Source: an uncultured beta proteobacterium
GTDB lineage: Bacteria > Pseudomonadota > Gammaproteobacteria > Burkholderiales > Burkholderiaceae_C
DNA: 64,000 nt
Direction: 5' to 3'
Assembly: GCA_903960915.1 (NCBI GenBank)
Contig: CAJCCO010000138.1
Span: forward strand, 30,057-94,056
Positions 42,407-59,521 of the stretch are shown piece by piece; the stretch's first letter is position 1; the number at the start of each line of letters is the position of its first letter. A program made the translations under genes and the position numbers. The notes beneath the pieces were generated by a model. It was not told the origin of the DNA. It saw only the letters and a program-made list of their open reading frames with translations, and did no database searches.

Positions 42407-44266
42407 CTAGTCACCTCGAACCAATCCTTCTCGACGTGGGTCAGCGCCGCCGAAAAAGCCCCGGGGCGTGACTTGTATGGATTGCAGACCACTGGTCATG
42501 GGCACTTCATTGACCGTGTGCTGGCGTGCTTTCAAGGCCTCTACGGTACTTGGTGGGAAGCGTTGGGCTTCGAGAAGGGTAGGGCCATTGAGCGAGCCGA
42601 AGTTGGGCAAGTTGATGGCTTGCTGGGTATTCAGGCCCCAATTGAGCACGCCGTAAAGTGCCTTGGCCGTGAAATGGATGATGAGCGCACCGCCGGGACT
42701 GCCCGCGCTCATGACCAGTTGACCACTCGACTTATCAAACACCAGAATAGGTGCCATAGAAGAGCGGGGACGTTTGCCCCCTTGAACCCGATTCGCTACT
42801 GGCAGGCCTTTGGCATCAGTTGGGGCAAAGCTGAAATCAGTCAGTTCGTTGTTCAGCAAAAATCCGCCTGAAAGGCCGGCACCTCGGTTGACCATAAGGC
42901 GCGAACCCCAGCCATCTTCGATGGTGGTGGTCATGGACAAGGCATGACCGAAAGCGTCGACGATGGAGATATGCGAGGTGCCATATTCCGGCTGGTCGGC
43001 CATGGGGGCATAGCTGGTTTTGAGCGCGCCGGGTACGCCAGGCAGTGCGGTCTTCATGCTTGGGCCTTGCGGCAGGGGACTGATAAGTTGGCTGCGCTCT
43101 TGCAAGTAGCTCGGTGCCAGCAAAGACATCCAATTGCCAGCGGGTGGGCTGACAAAGTCGGGGTCACCCAGGTACAGTGCCCGGTCGGCAAAGGCCAGGC
43201 GCGAAGCTTCGGTGTAAAGGTGCAACCAGGCCGGGCCGGGGAGCGGGCCTTGCGGGCCAGTTTCTAGGGGCAAATTTGCAGCCACTGTTTGGTTCAGGAT
43301 GCCGAAAATTTGGCCGATGGCCAACACGCCTGAGCTGGGTGGCGGCATGCCGCAAATGCTGTAAGTGGTGGCTGGCGCTGTTGGAGTTGTTTGAACGCGG
43401 GCTTTGTAGTCAAAACACAGTGGTTCACGAACTTTGGCCTGATAGCCCGCCAAATCGCTCATGCTCAGCGTGCCGGGATTCTCTGGGTGTTGCTGTACTT
43501 TTTGAACGATGGCTTGCGCCAATTCCCCTTGCATCAGGGCTTGTGCACCTTCGCGTGCAACGCGCCTAAATACGGCTGCCAGTTCCGGGTTTTTCAACAC
43601 ATGGCCCACGGGCCAGGCTTTGCCACTGGCGTCATAAAAATAGGCTGCTGCCACCGGATCTTTTTTGAGTTGCTGTTCTGCGGTGAGCAAGGTGCTCATG
43701 CGGGCGCTGACCTTGAACCCGTCTTCGGCCAAGCCAATGGCCGACTCGAAAAGTTGTGCCCATGGAAGCTTGCCGTGTTGCCGGTGTGCCAGTTCCAGCA
43801 TGCGCAGGGTTCCGGGCGTACCTACAGAGCGACCGCTGGCGACAGCTTTTGCAAAGGGCAGCGGTTTGCCGTCGGACCCTAGAAACAGTGATTCATTGGC
43901 TTGGGCCGGCGCGGTTTCGCGGCCATCAAAGGCTTGCGTTTTTTTGCCATTGAAATGCAATAAAAACGCGCCGCCACCAATGCCGCTGGACTGTGGTTCC
44001 ACCAAGGTCAGCACCATCTGCACGGCAATAGCTGCGTCCACCGCGCTCCCGCCAGCCTTGAGCACCCGATAGCCCGCCTCTGTAGCCAAGGGATTGGCTG
44101 CAGCGACGGAAAACTTGGTGGTGGCCCAGCCAGTTTTGGCAACCTGACCGGTTGCCAGCTCGGGTTGATCAGGTTGATCGAGCTTGAAGCTAACCGGACT
44201 GGCGCAAGCTGTTACCAGCAGCGCCGCAAGCAGGGTGCCTAGCAGCGAAAAAGCATTTTTTTTCAT
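42407..44266 (-). CDS. ggt: Gamma-glutamyltransferase (lipoprotein form)
   Basis: 619 residues from the ATG at 44266, with GAGGAG 6 nt upstream (the ATG at 44296 lacks this). The N-terminus is a lipoprotein signal ('LLGTLLAALLVTACAS'). It is an autoprocessed Ntn-hydrolase that transfers gamma-glutamyl groups, for example from glutathione. The processing Thr is in 'EYGTSHISIVDAFGHALSMT'; 'SGIGGGAFLLH' and 'GRETAPAQA' are in the large subunit, and 'MSAGSPGGALI' is in the small one. Probably periplasmic and membrane anchored. Confidence 0.93.
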   Translation of the reverse strand: MKKNAFSLLGTLLAALLVTACASPVSFKLDQPDQPELATGQVAKTGWATTKFSVAAANPLATEAGYRVLKAGGSAVDAAIAVQMVLTLVEPQSSGIGGGAFLLHFNGKKTQAFDGRETAPAQANESLFLGSDGKPLPFAKAVASGRSVGTPGTLRMLELAHRQHGKLPWAQLFESAIGLAEDGFKVSARMSTLLTAEQQLKKDPVAAAYFYDASGKAWPVGHVLKNPELAAVFRRVAREGAQALMQGELAQAIVQKVQQHPENPGTLSMSDLAGYQAKVREPLCFDYKARVQTTPTAPATTYSICGMPPPSSGVLAIGQIFGILNQTVAANLPLETGPQGPLPGPAWLHLYTEASRLAFADRALYLGDPDFVSPPAGNWMSLLAPSYLQERSQLISPLPQGPSMKTALPGVPGALKTSYAPMADQPEYGTSHISIVDAFGHALSMTTTIEDGWGSRLMVNRGAGLSGGFLLNNELTDFSFAPTDAKGLPVANRVQGGKRPRSSMAPILVFDKSSGQLVMSAGSPGGALIIHFTAKALYGVLNWGLNTQQAINLPNFGSLNGPTLLEAQRFPPSTVEALKARQHTVNEVPMTSGLQSIQVTPRGFFGGADPRREGLVRGD

Positions 44267-44308
44267 GGATGTCTCCTCAAAAGGGGGAGCTTCCATGGTA
44301 TTTCAAAA

Positions 44309-45067
44309 TTAACGTGGCGCCAGGCGAATTGCGCCATCCAGACGAATGACCTCGCCGTTGAGCATGTCATTTTCGATAATGTGCTTGGCCAGTTTGGCGT
44401 AGTCCTGTGGCGTTCCCAAGCGGGAAGGAAAGGGCACGCTGGCAGCCAGCGAGTCCTGCACCTCTTGGGGCATGCCAAACATCATGGGGGTGCCAAAAAT
44501 ACCAGGCGCAATCGTCATATTTCGAATACCGTTGCGTGCCAGGTCGCGGGCTATGGGCAGAGTCATACCTACGATACCGCCTTTGGACGCGCTGTAGGCT
44601 GCCTGGCCAATCTGCCCGTCATACGCCGCCACTGAGGCGGTTGAGATCATCACGCCGCGTTCGCCGGTGGCTTCCGGGGTGTTTTTGCACATAGCGTCTG
44701 CAGCCAGACGAATCATGTTGAAGCTACCCACCAGGTTGACGGTGATGCATTTGGAAAACACGCCCAAACTATGCGCCCCATTTTTGCCAACAGTTTTTTC
44801 AGCGGGGGCTATGCCTGCACAATTAACGAGGCCCATGAGTTTGCCCATGGACACAGCTTTATTAACGACGGCTTGACCATCGGACTCATTGCTGACATCG
44901 CATTTGACAAATGCGCCGCCAATTTCTTTGGCAATCGCTTCACCTTTTTCGGCTTGCATGTCGGCAATCACCACCGTTGCGCCTTCTGCGGCGAGCATAC
45001 GCGCAGTACCTTCTCCCAAACCCGATGCGCCACCGGTGACGATGAATACTTTTCCAGCGATGTCCAT
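44309..45067 (-). CDS. Short-chain dehydrogenase (3-hydroxyacyl-CoA dehydrogenase type 2-like)
   Basis: 252 residues from the ATG at 45067, with GGAG 8 nt upstream; a GTG at 45076 is an alternative. Rossmann motif '[16 protein letters not shown]', '[10 protein letters not shown]', the '[10 protein letters not shown]' stretch and catalytic Tyr-x-x-x-Lys in '[13 protein letters not shown]'. Wording is close to HSD17B10-like enzymes that oxidise 3-hydroxyacyl-CoA in fatty-acid degradation. A short dyad TGACG-N4-CGTCA (45100-45113) upstream could be an operator. Confidence 0.88.
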   Translation of the reverse strand: MDIAGKVFIVTGGASGLGEGTARMLAAEGATVVIADMQAEKGEAIAKEIGGAFVKCDVSNESDGQAVVNKAVSMGKLMGLVNCAGIAPAEKTVGKNGAHSLGVFSKCITVNLVGSFNMIRLAADAMCKNTPEATGERGVMISTASVAAYDGQIGQAAYSASKGGIVGMTLPIARDLARNGIRNMTIAPGIFGTPMMFGMPQEVQDSLAASVPFPSRLGTPQDYAKLAKHIIENDMLNGEVIRLDGAIRLAPR

Positions 45068-45099
45068 GTGTTTCACTCCAAAAATAAAATCAAAAGATA

Positions 45100-45113
45100 T
45101 GACGTTGGCGTCA
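45100..45113. promoter_or_regulatory. Short dyad upstream of the SDR gene
   Basis: TGACG and CGTCA arms separated by 4 nt, overlapping a TTGACG that could be the -35 of the SDR promoter on the minus strand. A repressor site is possible; no regulator gene is adjacent. Confidence 0.3.
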
Positions 45114-45223
45114 ATTATGTCGCATGCAATTTGCAGACTGAATGAGCTTTCTTCAAACTATATTTGGACGTGAATAGATGCCCCAACTATTGCTGATATA
45201 CTTCGGCCTCTCGGACAATCCTT

Positions 45224-45300
45224 AGGCGCGTAGCTCAGCTGGTTAGAGCACCACCTTGACATGGTGGGGGTCGTTGGTTCGAGTCCAATCGCGCCTACCA
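45224..45300 (+). tRNA. tRNA-Val (anticodon GAC)
   Basis: 77 nt including an encoded CCA end. Acceptor stem AGGCGCG with CGCGCCT, D-arm around TAGCTCAGCTGGTTAGAGC, anticodon stem CCACC/GGTGG enclosing loop TTGACAT (anticodon GAC), and T-arm GGTTCGAGTCC. It stands alone, with no tRNA neighbours. No integrase gene is seen next to it. Confidence 0.95.
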
Positions 45301-45423
45301 ACTTCTAGTTTGAATCACAAATCCTCAGGGTAATCCTTGGGGCGTTTTGGTTATGAGATCCATAAAATGTGTTGCAATGCAACACTTAAATGTCAGGCCA
45401 AATGTCTGACTTCAGGATTTCAA

Positions 45424-45957
45424 ATGCAAACCAAAAAAGTTGGTGATTCCAAAGACCCACAACGGGTTATCAAAAAGTACCCCAACCGACGTCTTTACGA
45501 CACAGATACGTCTACCTACATCACATTGTCTGAAGTCAAGCAACTGGTCATGGACAGCGAAGTGTTCGTGGTACGAGATGCCAAGACCGGTGAAGATTTG
45601 ACGCGCAGCATTCTGCTGCAAATAATTTTGGAAGAAGAATCCAACGAGACCCCCATGTTTACCGCGCCGGTACTGGCCAGTGTGATTCGCTTTTATGGCC
45701 ATGCCATGCAGGGATTCATGGGTGGGTACCTGGAAAAAAACATACTCAATCTCATGGAAGTGCAAAGTAAGTTGGGTGAGCAGTCGAAAGGTCTGTCTCC
45801 TGAAATGTGGAACCAATTCCTGGCTATGCAACCCACATTGCTACAGACCATGATGGGCACTAACCTGGAGCAATCCAAAAATATGTTTACTCAAATGCAG
45901 GAGCAGATGCAAAAGCAAACTGGGCAAATGTTGGGCGCTTTCGGAATCAAACGCTGA
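45424..45957 (+). CDS. phaR: Polyhydroxyalkanoate synthesis regulator PhaR
   Basis: 177 residues from the ATG at 45424. DNA-binding N-terminal domain ('RVIKKYPNRRLYDTDTSTYI', 'VVRDAKTGEDLTRSILLQII') followed by the PHB accumulation regulatory domain and a Gln/Met-rich helical tail ('FTQMQEQMQKQTGQM'). PhaR represses phasin genes and binds PHB granules. phaC, phaA and phaB are not in the window. Confidence 0.93.
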   Translation: MQTKKVGDSKDPQRVIKKYPNRRLYDTDTSTYITLSEVKQLVMDSEVFVVRDAKTGEDLTRSILLQIILEEESNETPMFTAPVLASVIRFYGHAMQGFMGGYLEKNILNLMEVQSKLGEQSKGLSPEMWNQFLAMQPTLLQTMMGTNLEQSKNMFTQMQEQMQKQTGQMLGAFGIKR

Positions 45958-45960
45958 CCA

Positions 45961-46071
45961 GGGCGAATACTGGCAGAGTTGAAACAGCAAAACAATGAAC
46001 ACACCCGCCACGATGCCCAGTGCCAGGATCAGTTCGCGCTCGGCGCCGAGCAGCAACATGGGTCTGAGCAT
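45961..46071 (-). pseudogene. TrbD/VirB3-like fragment
   Basis: On the minus strand a frame reads 'FMLRPMLLLGAERELILALG' and continues 'IVAGVFIVLLFQL', after which it runs into the antisense of phaR. An 'RP-LL-GAEREL' motif followed by a hydrophobic helix is typical of TrbD/VirB3 inner-membrane proteins of type IV secretion and conjugation systems. Only about 40 residues are recognisable and there is no partner gene, so it is best seen as a remnant, or a chance similarity. The rest of 45958-46299 is AT-rich leader sequence of the synthase gene. Confidence 0.35.
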
Positions 46072-46190
46072 GAATTTGGCGTAAAACGTAATATTTCTGG
46101 ACTCCCCCCAAATGGGGATGCAGGAAATGCATAGAGCCGAAAAAAATGCTTAAAATCCTACCCCATGCTAAAGAAACCTTGTGCTTAATT

Positions 46191-46234
46191 AGACCTTTTT
46201 AAGGTCTGTGTCCTAGGACACATGGGCTTTTTTT
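46191..46234 (+). promoter_or_regulatory. Two palindromes and a T-run in the leader of the synthase gene
   Basis: AGACCTT-TTT-AAGGTCT (46191-46207) is followed directly by the perfect 16-nt palindrome TGTGTCCTAGGACACA (46207-46222) and then TGGGC and T7 (46228-46234). The layout could be a transcription attenuator or a dimeric-regulator site ahead of the 7.6-kb gene. No JUMPstart/ops element was seen. Confidence 0.4.
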
Positions 46235-46299
46235 GTGGAAAAATAGTCTACCTATCACGCAAACGCTGGCATTTTCGGGGTGTCAGCACAGGAGATTTT

Positions 46300-55295
<8,996 letters not shown>

Positions 55296-55324
55296 GCCAT
55301 ACGCTCTGGTACACATTTTTTCTT

Positions 55325-56434
55325 ATGATTCAAAAACTCAAAAACAAAGCACGAAGCATTAACGGCTTATTTTGGCTAACCGTTGCAGCACCTACGGTTT
55401 TGGCCGTGGCGTATTTCGGCTTCATGGCTTCAGACGTCTACATCAGCGAGAGCCGCTTTGTGGTGCGCAGCCCCGAAAAGCAAGCCGCCTCCCCCTTGGG
55501 AATGGTACTTAAGGGCGCAGGATTCTCCAGCAACCAGGGCGATGCCTACACGGTGCAAGACTATGTGCTGTCTCGCGATGCCCTCAAAGCATTGGACGAT
55601 GACTTTGGCATTGGCAAAGCCTTTGGCAACCCTGACGTTGACTTTTTTAGCCGCTTTGCGGCACTTGATCGGGACAACAGCTTTGAGGCCTTGCACCGCT
55701 ATTACCAAAAAAAGGTCTTGGTACAAACCGACAGCACCTCATCTATTTCTACGCTGACCACCAGCGCCTTTACAGCTGAAGACGCGGTCAATGCCAACCG
55801 CAAACTGCTTGAACTCAGCGAAATCCTGGTCAACCGCATCAACGAGCGTGGCCGCCAGGACATGATCAAGTTTGCCACCGCCGAAGTCACCCAAGCTGCC
55901 GTCAAGGCCAAAGCGGCCGGCCTGCAACTTACCGGCTACCGCAACAAAAATGGTGTGATCGACCCCGAGCGCCAAGCCACCGCCCAGCTACTGCAAATCA
56001 CCAAAATGCAAGACGACCTGCTGGCCACCACCACCCAATTGGCCCAACTCATAGCCTTTACGCCCGCCAACCCTCAAATACCAGCTATGGAGAATCGCGC
56101 CAAGGTACTGCGCGCGGAAATTCAGAAAGAAAATGCCAACATCAACGGCAACCAGGCATCCCTGGTCAACAAAGCCACCGACTTCCAGCGCCTGGCTATT
56201 GACCGTGATCTGGCAGAAAAGCAACTTGCCAGCGCCTTGGTGTCACTGGAGAGCGCGCGTAACGAAGCCTTGCGCCAACAGGTGTACCTGGAGCGCATTG
56301 TGCAGCCCAGTAAGCCTGACATCGCCATGGAGCCACGGCGGTTGCGCAGCATACTGGCCACCTTTGTATTTGGCTTGGTAGCCTGGGGTGTGCTTGGCAT
56401 GCTGATTGCCGGCGTGCGCGAGCACCAGGACTGA
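55325..56434 (+). CDS. kpsE: KpsE-like polysaccharide co-polymerase/export protein
   Basis: 369 residues from the ATG at 55325 (upstream frame overlaps the previous gene). Two transmembrane helices, near residues 13-35 ('LFWLTVAAPTVLAVAYFGF') and 340-362 ('ILATFVFGLVAWGVLGM'), flank a long periplasmic domain rich in helices, as in the PCP family of ABC-dependent capsule systems. 'YISESRFVVRSP' after the first helix is the conserved KpsE start. It is thought to link the inner-membrane ABC transporter with the outer-membrane channel. No kpsD/wza gene is in the window. Confidence 0.9.
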   Translation: MIQKLKNKARSINGLFWLTVAAPTVLAVAYFGFMASDVYISESRFVVRSPEKQAASPLGMVLKGAGFSSNQGDAYTVQDYVLSRDALKALDDDFGIGKAFGNPDVDFFSRFAALDRDNSFEALHRYYQKKVLVQTDSTSSISTLTTSAFTAEDAVNANRKLLELSEILVNRINERGRQDMIKFATAEVTQAAVKAKAAGLQLTGYRNKNGVIDPERQATAQLLQITKMQDDLLATTTQLAQLIAFTPANPQIPAMENRAKVLRAEIQKENANINGNQASLVNKATDFQRLAIDRDLAEKQLASALVSLESARNEALRQQVYLERIVQPSKPDIAMEPRRLRSILATFVFGLVAWGVLGMLIAGVREHQD

Positions 56435-56438
56435 CTCA

Positions 56439-57236
56439 ATGCAAGGCCTGCACTCAACCTCATTGCGCCATTCCTGGGCCATTCAGCGCCGGGTCATTGG
56501 GGCGCTGCTGGTGCGTGAAATGCTCACGCGCTATGGTAGGCACAACCTCGGTTTTTTGTGGATTTTTGTGGAGCCCATGATCTTTACGCTGGGGGTCACC
56601 ACGCTGTGGACGATTTCTGGCATGGGCCATGGCTCCAACTTGCCCATCGTGGCTTTTGCCATCACCGGATACTCCTCTGTCTTGCTGTGGCGCAACATGC
56701 CGAGCCGCACCATTGGCGGTCTGGGGCCCAACATGCCATTGATGTACCACCGCAATGTGCGCGTGATCGACATCTTTCTGGCCCGGCTGCTGCTTGAAGT
56801 GGCGGGTGCCACCATGTCATTTGTGATGTTGTCGCTGCTGTTTTCATTTCTCGGCTGGATGAAACTACCTGAAGATATTTTGAAGGTGGTTTTTGGCTGG
56901 GTCATGCTGGCTTGGTTTGGCGCCGCACTGGCTATCTTTTTAGGTGCACTGAGCGAAAGAACCGAAGCCGTTGAGAAGCTATGGCATCCAGCTTCTTATT
57001 TGTTGTTCCCTTTATCTGGTGCTGCATTTCTGGTAGATGCCTTACCAAAGGTCGGGCAAGAATTTGTGTTGCTGTTACCCATGGTGCATGGCGTTGAAAT
57101 GATCCGTGAGGGCTATTTTGGCTCTGCCATTCATGCGCATTACAGCGTTGCCTATATGGCTACATTTAATTCTATTTTGACGCTGCTGGGCCTGGCCAAC
57201 GTCAGGTATGCCAGCAAAACATTGACCTTGTCATGA
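56439..57236 (+). CDS. kpsM: Capsule polysaccharide ABC transporter permease
   Basis: 265 residues from the ATG at 56439, 4 nt after the kpsE stop. ABC-2 type permease with six membrane segments and the amphipathic start 'VREMLTRYGRHNLGFLW', typical of KpsM/CtrC/Wzm. Moves the lipid-linked polysaccharide across the inner membrane with KpsT. Its stop overlaps the kpsT ATG by 4 nt. Confidence 0.93.
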   Translation: MQGLHSTSLRHSWAIQRRVIGALLVREMLTRYGRHNLGFLWIFVEPMIFTLGVTTLWTISGMGHGSNLPIVAFAITGYSSVLLWRNMPSRTIGGLGPNMPLMYHRNVRVIDIFLARLLLEVAGATMSFVMLSLLFSFLGWMKLPEDILKVVFGWVMLAWFGAALAIFLGALSERTEAVEKLWHPASYLLFPLSGAAFLVDALPKVGQEFVLLLPMVHGVEMIREGYFGSAIHAHYSVAYMATFNSILTLLGLANVRYASKTLTLS

Positions 57237-57877
57237 TACATATCGTGAATGTCACCAAACAATACCCCATGCGCCATGGTTTTGCCACAGTGCTTGACGA
57301 CGTTAACCTCACCATCAAACCCGGGGAAAAAATTGGCATTCTAGGTAATAACGGTGCGGGTAAATCCACCCTGATACGCCTGATCAGCGGCATAGAGTAT
57401 CCAACACAAGGTTATGTCAAGCGCAGCATGAGTGTGTCTTGGCCACTGGCTTTTGCCGGCGGGTTTCAGGGCCGGTTAACCGGTCTGGACAACCTTAAAT
57501 TTATTTGCCGGGTATATGGCACAACTGTAGATGACAAAATAGACTTTGTGCAAGACTTTGCAGAGCTAGGCAAATATTTCAAAGAGCCCACTGAAACCTA
57601 TTCCTCCGGCATGTTGACTCGTTTGGCTTTTGCCATATCCATGGTGATTGACTTCGATTGTTTTTTAATTGATGAAGTGGTTGCCGTGGGCGACAGCCGC
57701 TTTCAGCAAAAATGCCACGACGAGTTATTTGTCAAGCGCAAAGACCGCGCCATGATATTTGTTTCTCACCATGATGGTTATATCAAAGAACACTGCCACC
57801 GAGCCGCTGTTTTGATGCAAGGCAAGTTGCATCCGTTTGATGATGTTGACTCTGCGTTAACGCGTTATCACCAATAA
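57233..57877 (+). CDS. kpsT: Capsule polysaccharide ABC transporter ATPase
   Basis: 214 residues. Walker A 'GILGNNGAGKSTLIRLI', signature 'TYSSGMLTRLAFAIS' and Walker B 'DCFLIDEVVAVGD'. It lacks the C-terminal carbohydrate-binding domain of O-antigen Wzt proteins, so it is the short KpsT/CtrD type used for group 2-like capsules with a conserved lipid anchor. This fits the presence of a lipid-making gene pair upstream. Confidence 0.94.
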   Translation: MIHIVNVTKQYPMRHGFATVLDDVNLTIKPGEKIGILGNNGAGKSTLIRLISGIEYPTQGYVKRSMSVSWPLAFAGGFQGRLTGLDNLKFICRVYGTTVDDKIDFVQDFAELGKYFKEPTETYSSGMLTRLAFAISMVIDFDCFLIDEVVAVGDSRFQQKCHDELFVKRKDRAMIFVSHHDGYIKEHCHRAAVLMQGKLHPFDDVDSALTRYHQ

Positions 57878-57904
57878 AATTAACCTAACTGAAGACGCTA
57901 ATTT

Positions 57905-59521
57905 ATGAAAGTCATACTCGGTGTGGGTTCACCCCATTCTGGCTTGGAACAAGTTTTCGAGGTTCTGCTTGCATCCGGTGTTAGCCCCGCTCAGCCAGCA
58001 GGGCAGGCGGCATTGAGCCCGCAAGCCATGCACCAGCAGCTGCTGCGCAGCCAAGAAGTTGTGTTGGCAGGGCCTGCACCGCTGGCGCAAGTGGTGCCTG
58101 GCCGGCTGTGGAGCCAGTTGGCCGCCGACTTGTTCTTGGCCAATATCAACAGTCCCACCTGGGGGTGGGCAGACCCGCAAACTACCGTGTTGATGGGTTT
58201 CTGGCAAGACTTTGACCCCCAGGTTCGCTTGCTGCTGGTCTACAACTCACCTCAGGCCTATTTGGCGCAGGTGCTAGACCAAATTACCCCCCCCTCGGAG
58301 CAAGCTGTAGCGGCCGCGCTGAGTGAGTGGATGCGCTGGAACACCGCGCTGCTGCGCTATTACCACCGGCATGCTGAGGGCTGTGTGCTGGTCAGTAGCG
58401 AGCAGGCCACTGCGCAGCCTGCGGCCCTGGTGGCTGCGCTGGCAAGCCAGTGGCAAGTGTCTGGCATGGATGCCAGCGCGGTCAGCCCCGGGGCTAACGC
58501 TGTTTTTTCTCACCTGCAGTTTCACCTCATCAACGCTTTGATAGCTCCTCAGCATCCTGCCCTGGGGCTGTGCCAAGAGCTTGACGGTGCAGCACTGCTG
58601 TCACCCTTGCCAGGCACCGGACCACAAGCCGATGCCACGCCCAATGCTGCTTGGGCAGACTGGGTGAGCGTGCAATTAGAGCTTGGCCAGCTTGCGCAAG
58701 CGCACAAACAACAAGCAGGGCAAATCGTACCTTTACAGCAAGCGCTAGCAGCCGAGCAAGCGCAGAGCAGCCAATGTGCTCAAGAGCGCGAAGGGCTGAC
58801 ACATGCGGTGGACGCCCTGCACGCCGAGCGCGATCAGCTCGCACAGGCTGTGGCGGCATTACAGACCGAACAGGGGCGGCTATCGCAACTGCTTGACCAG
58901 CAAGCAGCCCAATTGGCACAAGCTACCCAAAAAGCCGCCACTAACCCTGAGCTAACCCAAGAAAACGAACTCTTGCTTTTGCAACTGCACCAAGTACAAG
59001 AAGAGCTAGAGCACTATTTTTTACGCGCTCAAGAGCTAGAACAAGGCCAGCAAACCAAAGCCACTGGCTTCGTCGCAGATTTTTGGCGCATGCACCAACC
59101 AACCGAGCTTGTCATCAACATGCAGCATGACATTGCGGGCAGCAACTGGTACCCGCCTGAGTCTGACGGCCGCTGGGCTGGCCCAGCCACCTTGTCAACT
59201 GTGCAAATGCCGCCGGTACAGCCCGGCAACTACTCGCTCGAGCTTGATATTGTGGACGCCATGAACTTGGCCATTGTGAATACCCTTGTGGTCGAAGCCC
59301 TGGGCCAAACCCAGCCGGTTGAGGTTTTATATCCGCTGTATCAAGGCGAGTACCCGCTGGTCTGCAAAGTTCCCCTCAGCATCTCACAAAGCGCTGCCGA
59401 GCAACCCTGGGCCATTGGCTTGCGCTTTGCTCAAACAGTGAGCCCCGCTGACAGCGGCTCTGACGACAGACGCAAACTGACGGCCCGGCTGCGTAGCGTG
59501 AAACTGGTCAAGCAAGCATGA
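57905..59521 (+). CDS. Sulfotransferase-like / coiled-coil / beta-sandwich protein
   Basis: 538 residues in three parts. Residues 1-235 resemble a sulfotransferase fold ('VILGVGSPHSGLEQVFEVLL' at the place of the PAPS loop, then 'DPQVRLLLVYNSPQAYL'), but the usual 'HRSGT' loop residues are missing, so sulfuryl transfer is doubtful. Residues about 250-390 are a coiled coil rich in Gln and Ala. Residues about 395-538 look like a beta-sandwich: 'GSNWYPPESDGRWAGPATLS' is followed by alternating strands, as in carbohydrate-binding domains found in polysaccharide loci. It could bind the growing or finished glycan. It overlaps the next gene by 4 nt, suggesting the two products work together. Confidence 0.65.
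   Translation: MKVILGVGSPHSGLEQVFEVLLASGVSPAQPAGQAALSPQAMHQQLLRSQEVVLAGPAPLAQVVPGRLWSQLAADLFLANINSPTWGWADPQTTVLMGFWQDFDPQVRLLLVYNSPQAYLAQVLDQITPPSEQAVAAALSEWMRWNTALLRYYHRHAEGCVLVSSEQATAQPAALVAALASQWQVSGMDASAVSPGANAVFSHLQFHLINALIAPQHPALGLCQELDGAALLSPLPGTGPQADATPNAAWADWVSVQLELGQLAQAHKQQAGQIVPLQQALAAEQAQSSQCAQEREGLTHAVDALHAERDQLAQAVAALQTEQGRLSQLLDQQAAQLAQATQKAATNPELTQENELLLLQLHQVQEELEHYFLRAQELEQGQQTKATGFVADFWRMHQPTELVINMQHDIAGSNWYPPESDGRWAGPATLSTVQMPPVQPGNYSLELDIVDAMNLAIVNTLVVEALGQTQPVEVLYPLYQGEYPLVCKVPLSISQSAAEQPWAIGLRFAQTVSPADSGSDDRRKLTARLRSVKLVKQA

Noticed and set aside
45841..45957. Rest of the minus frame containing the TrbD-like motif
   Set aside because: Beyond about 45961 it is antisense to phaR and shows no TrbD-like features.
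46222..46299. ATG at 46222 as start of the synthase
   Set aside because: It overlaps a palindrome and has no ribosome site, while the TTG at 46300 has AGGAG at 5 nt and begins at the ketosynthase fold.
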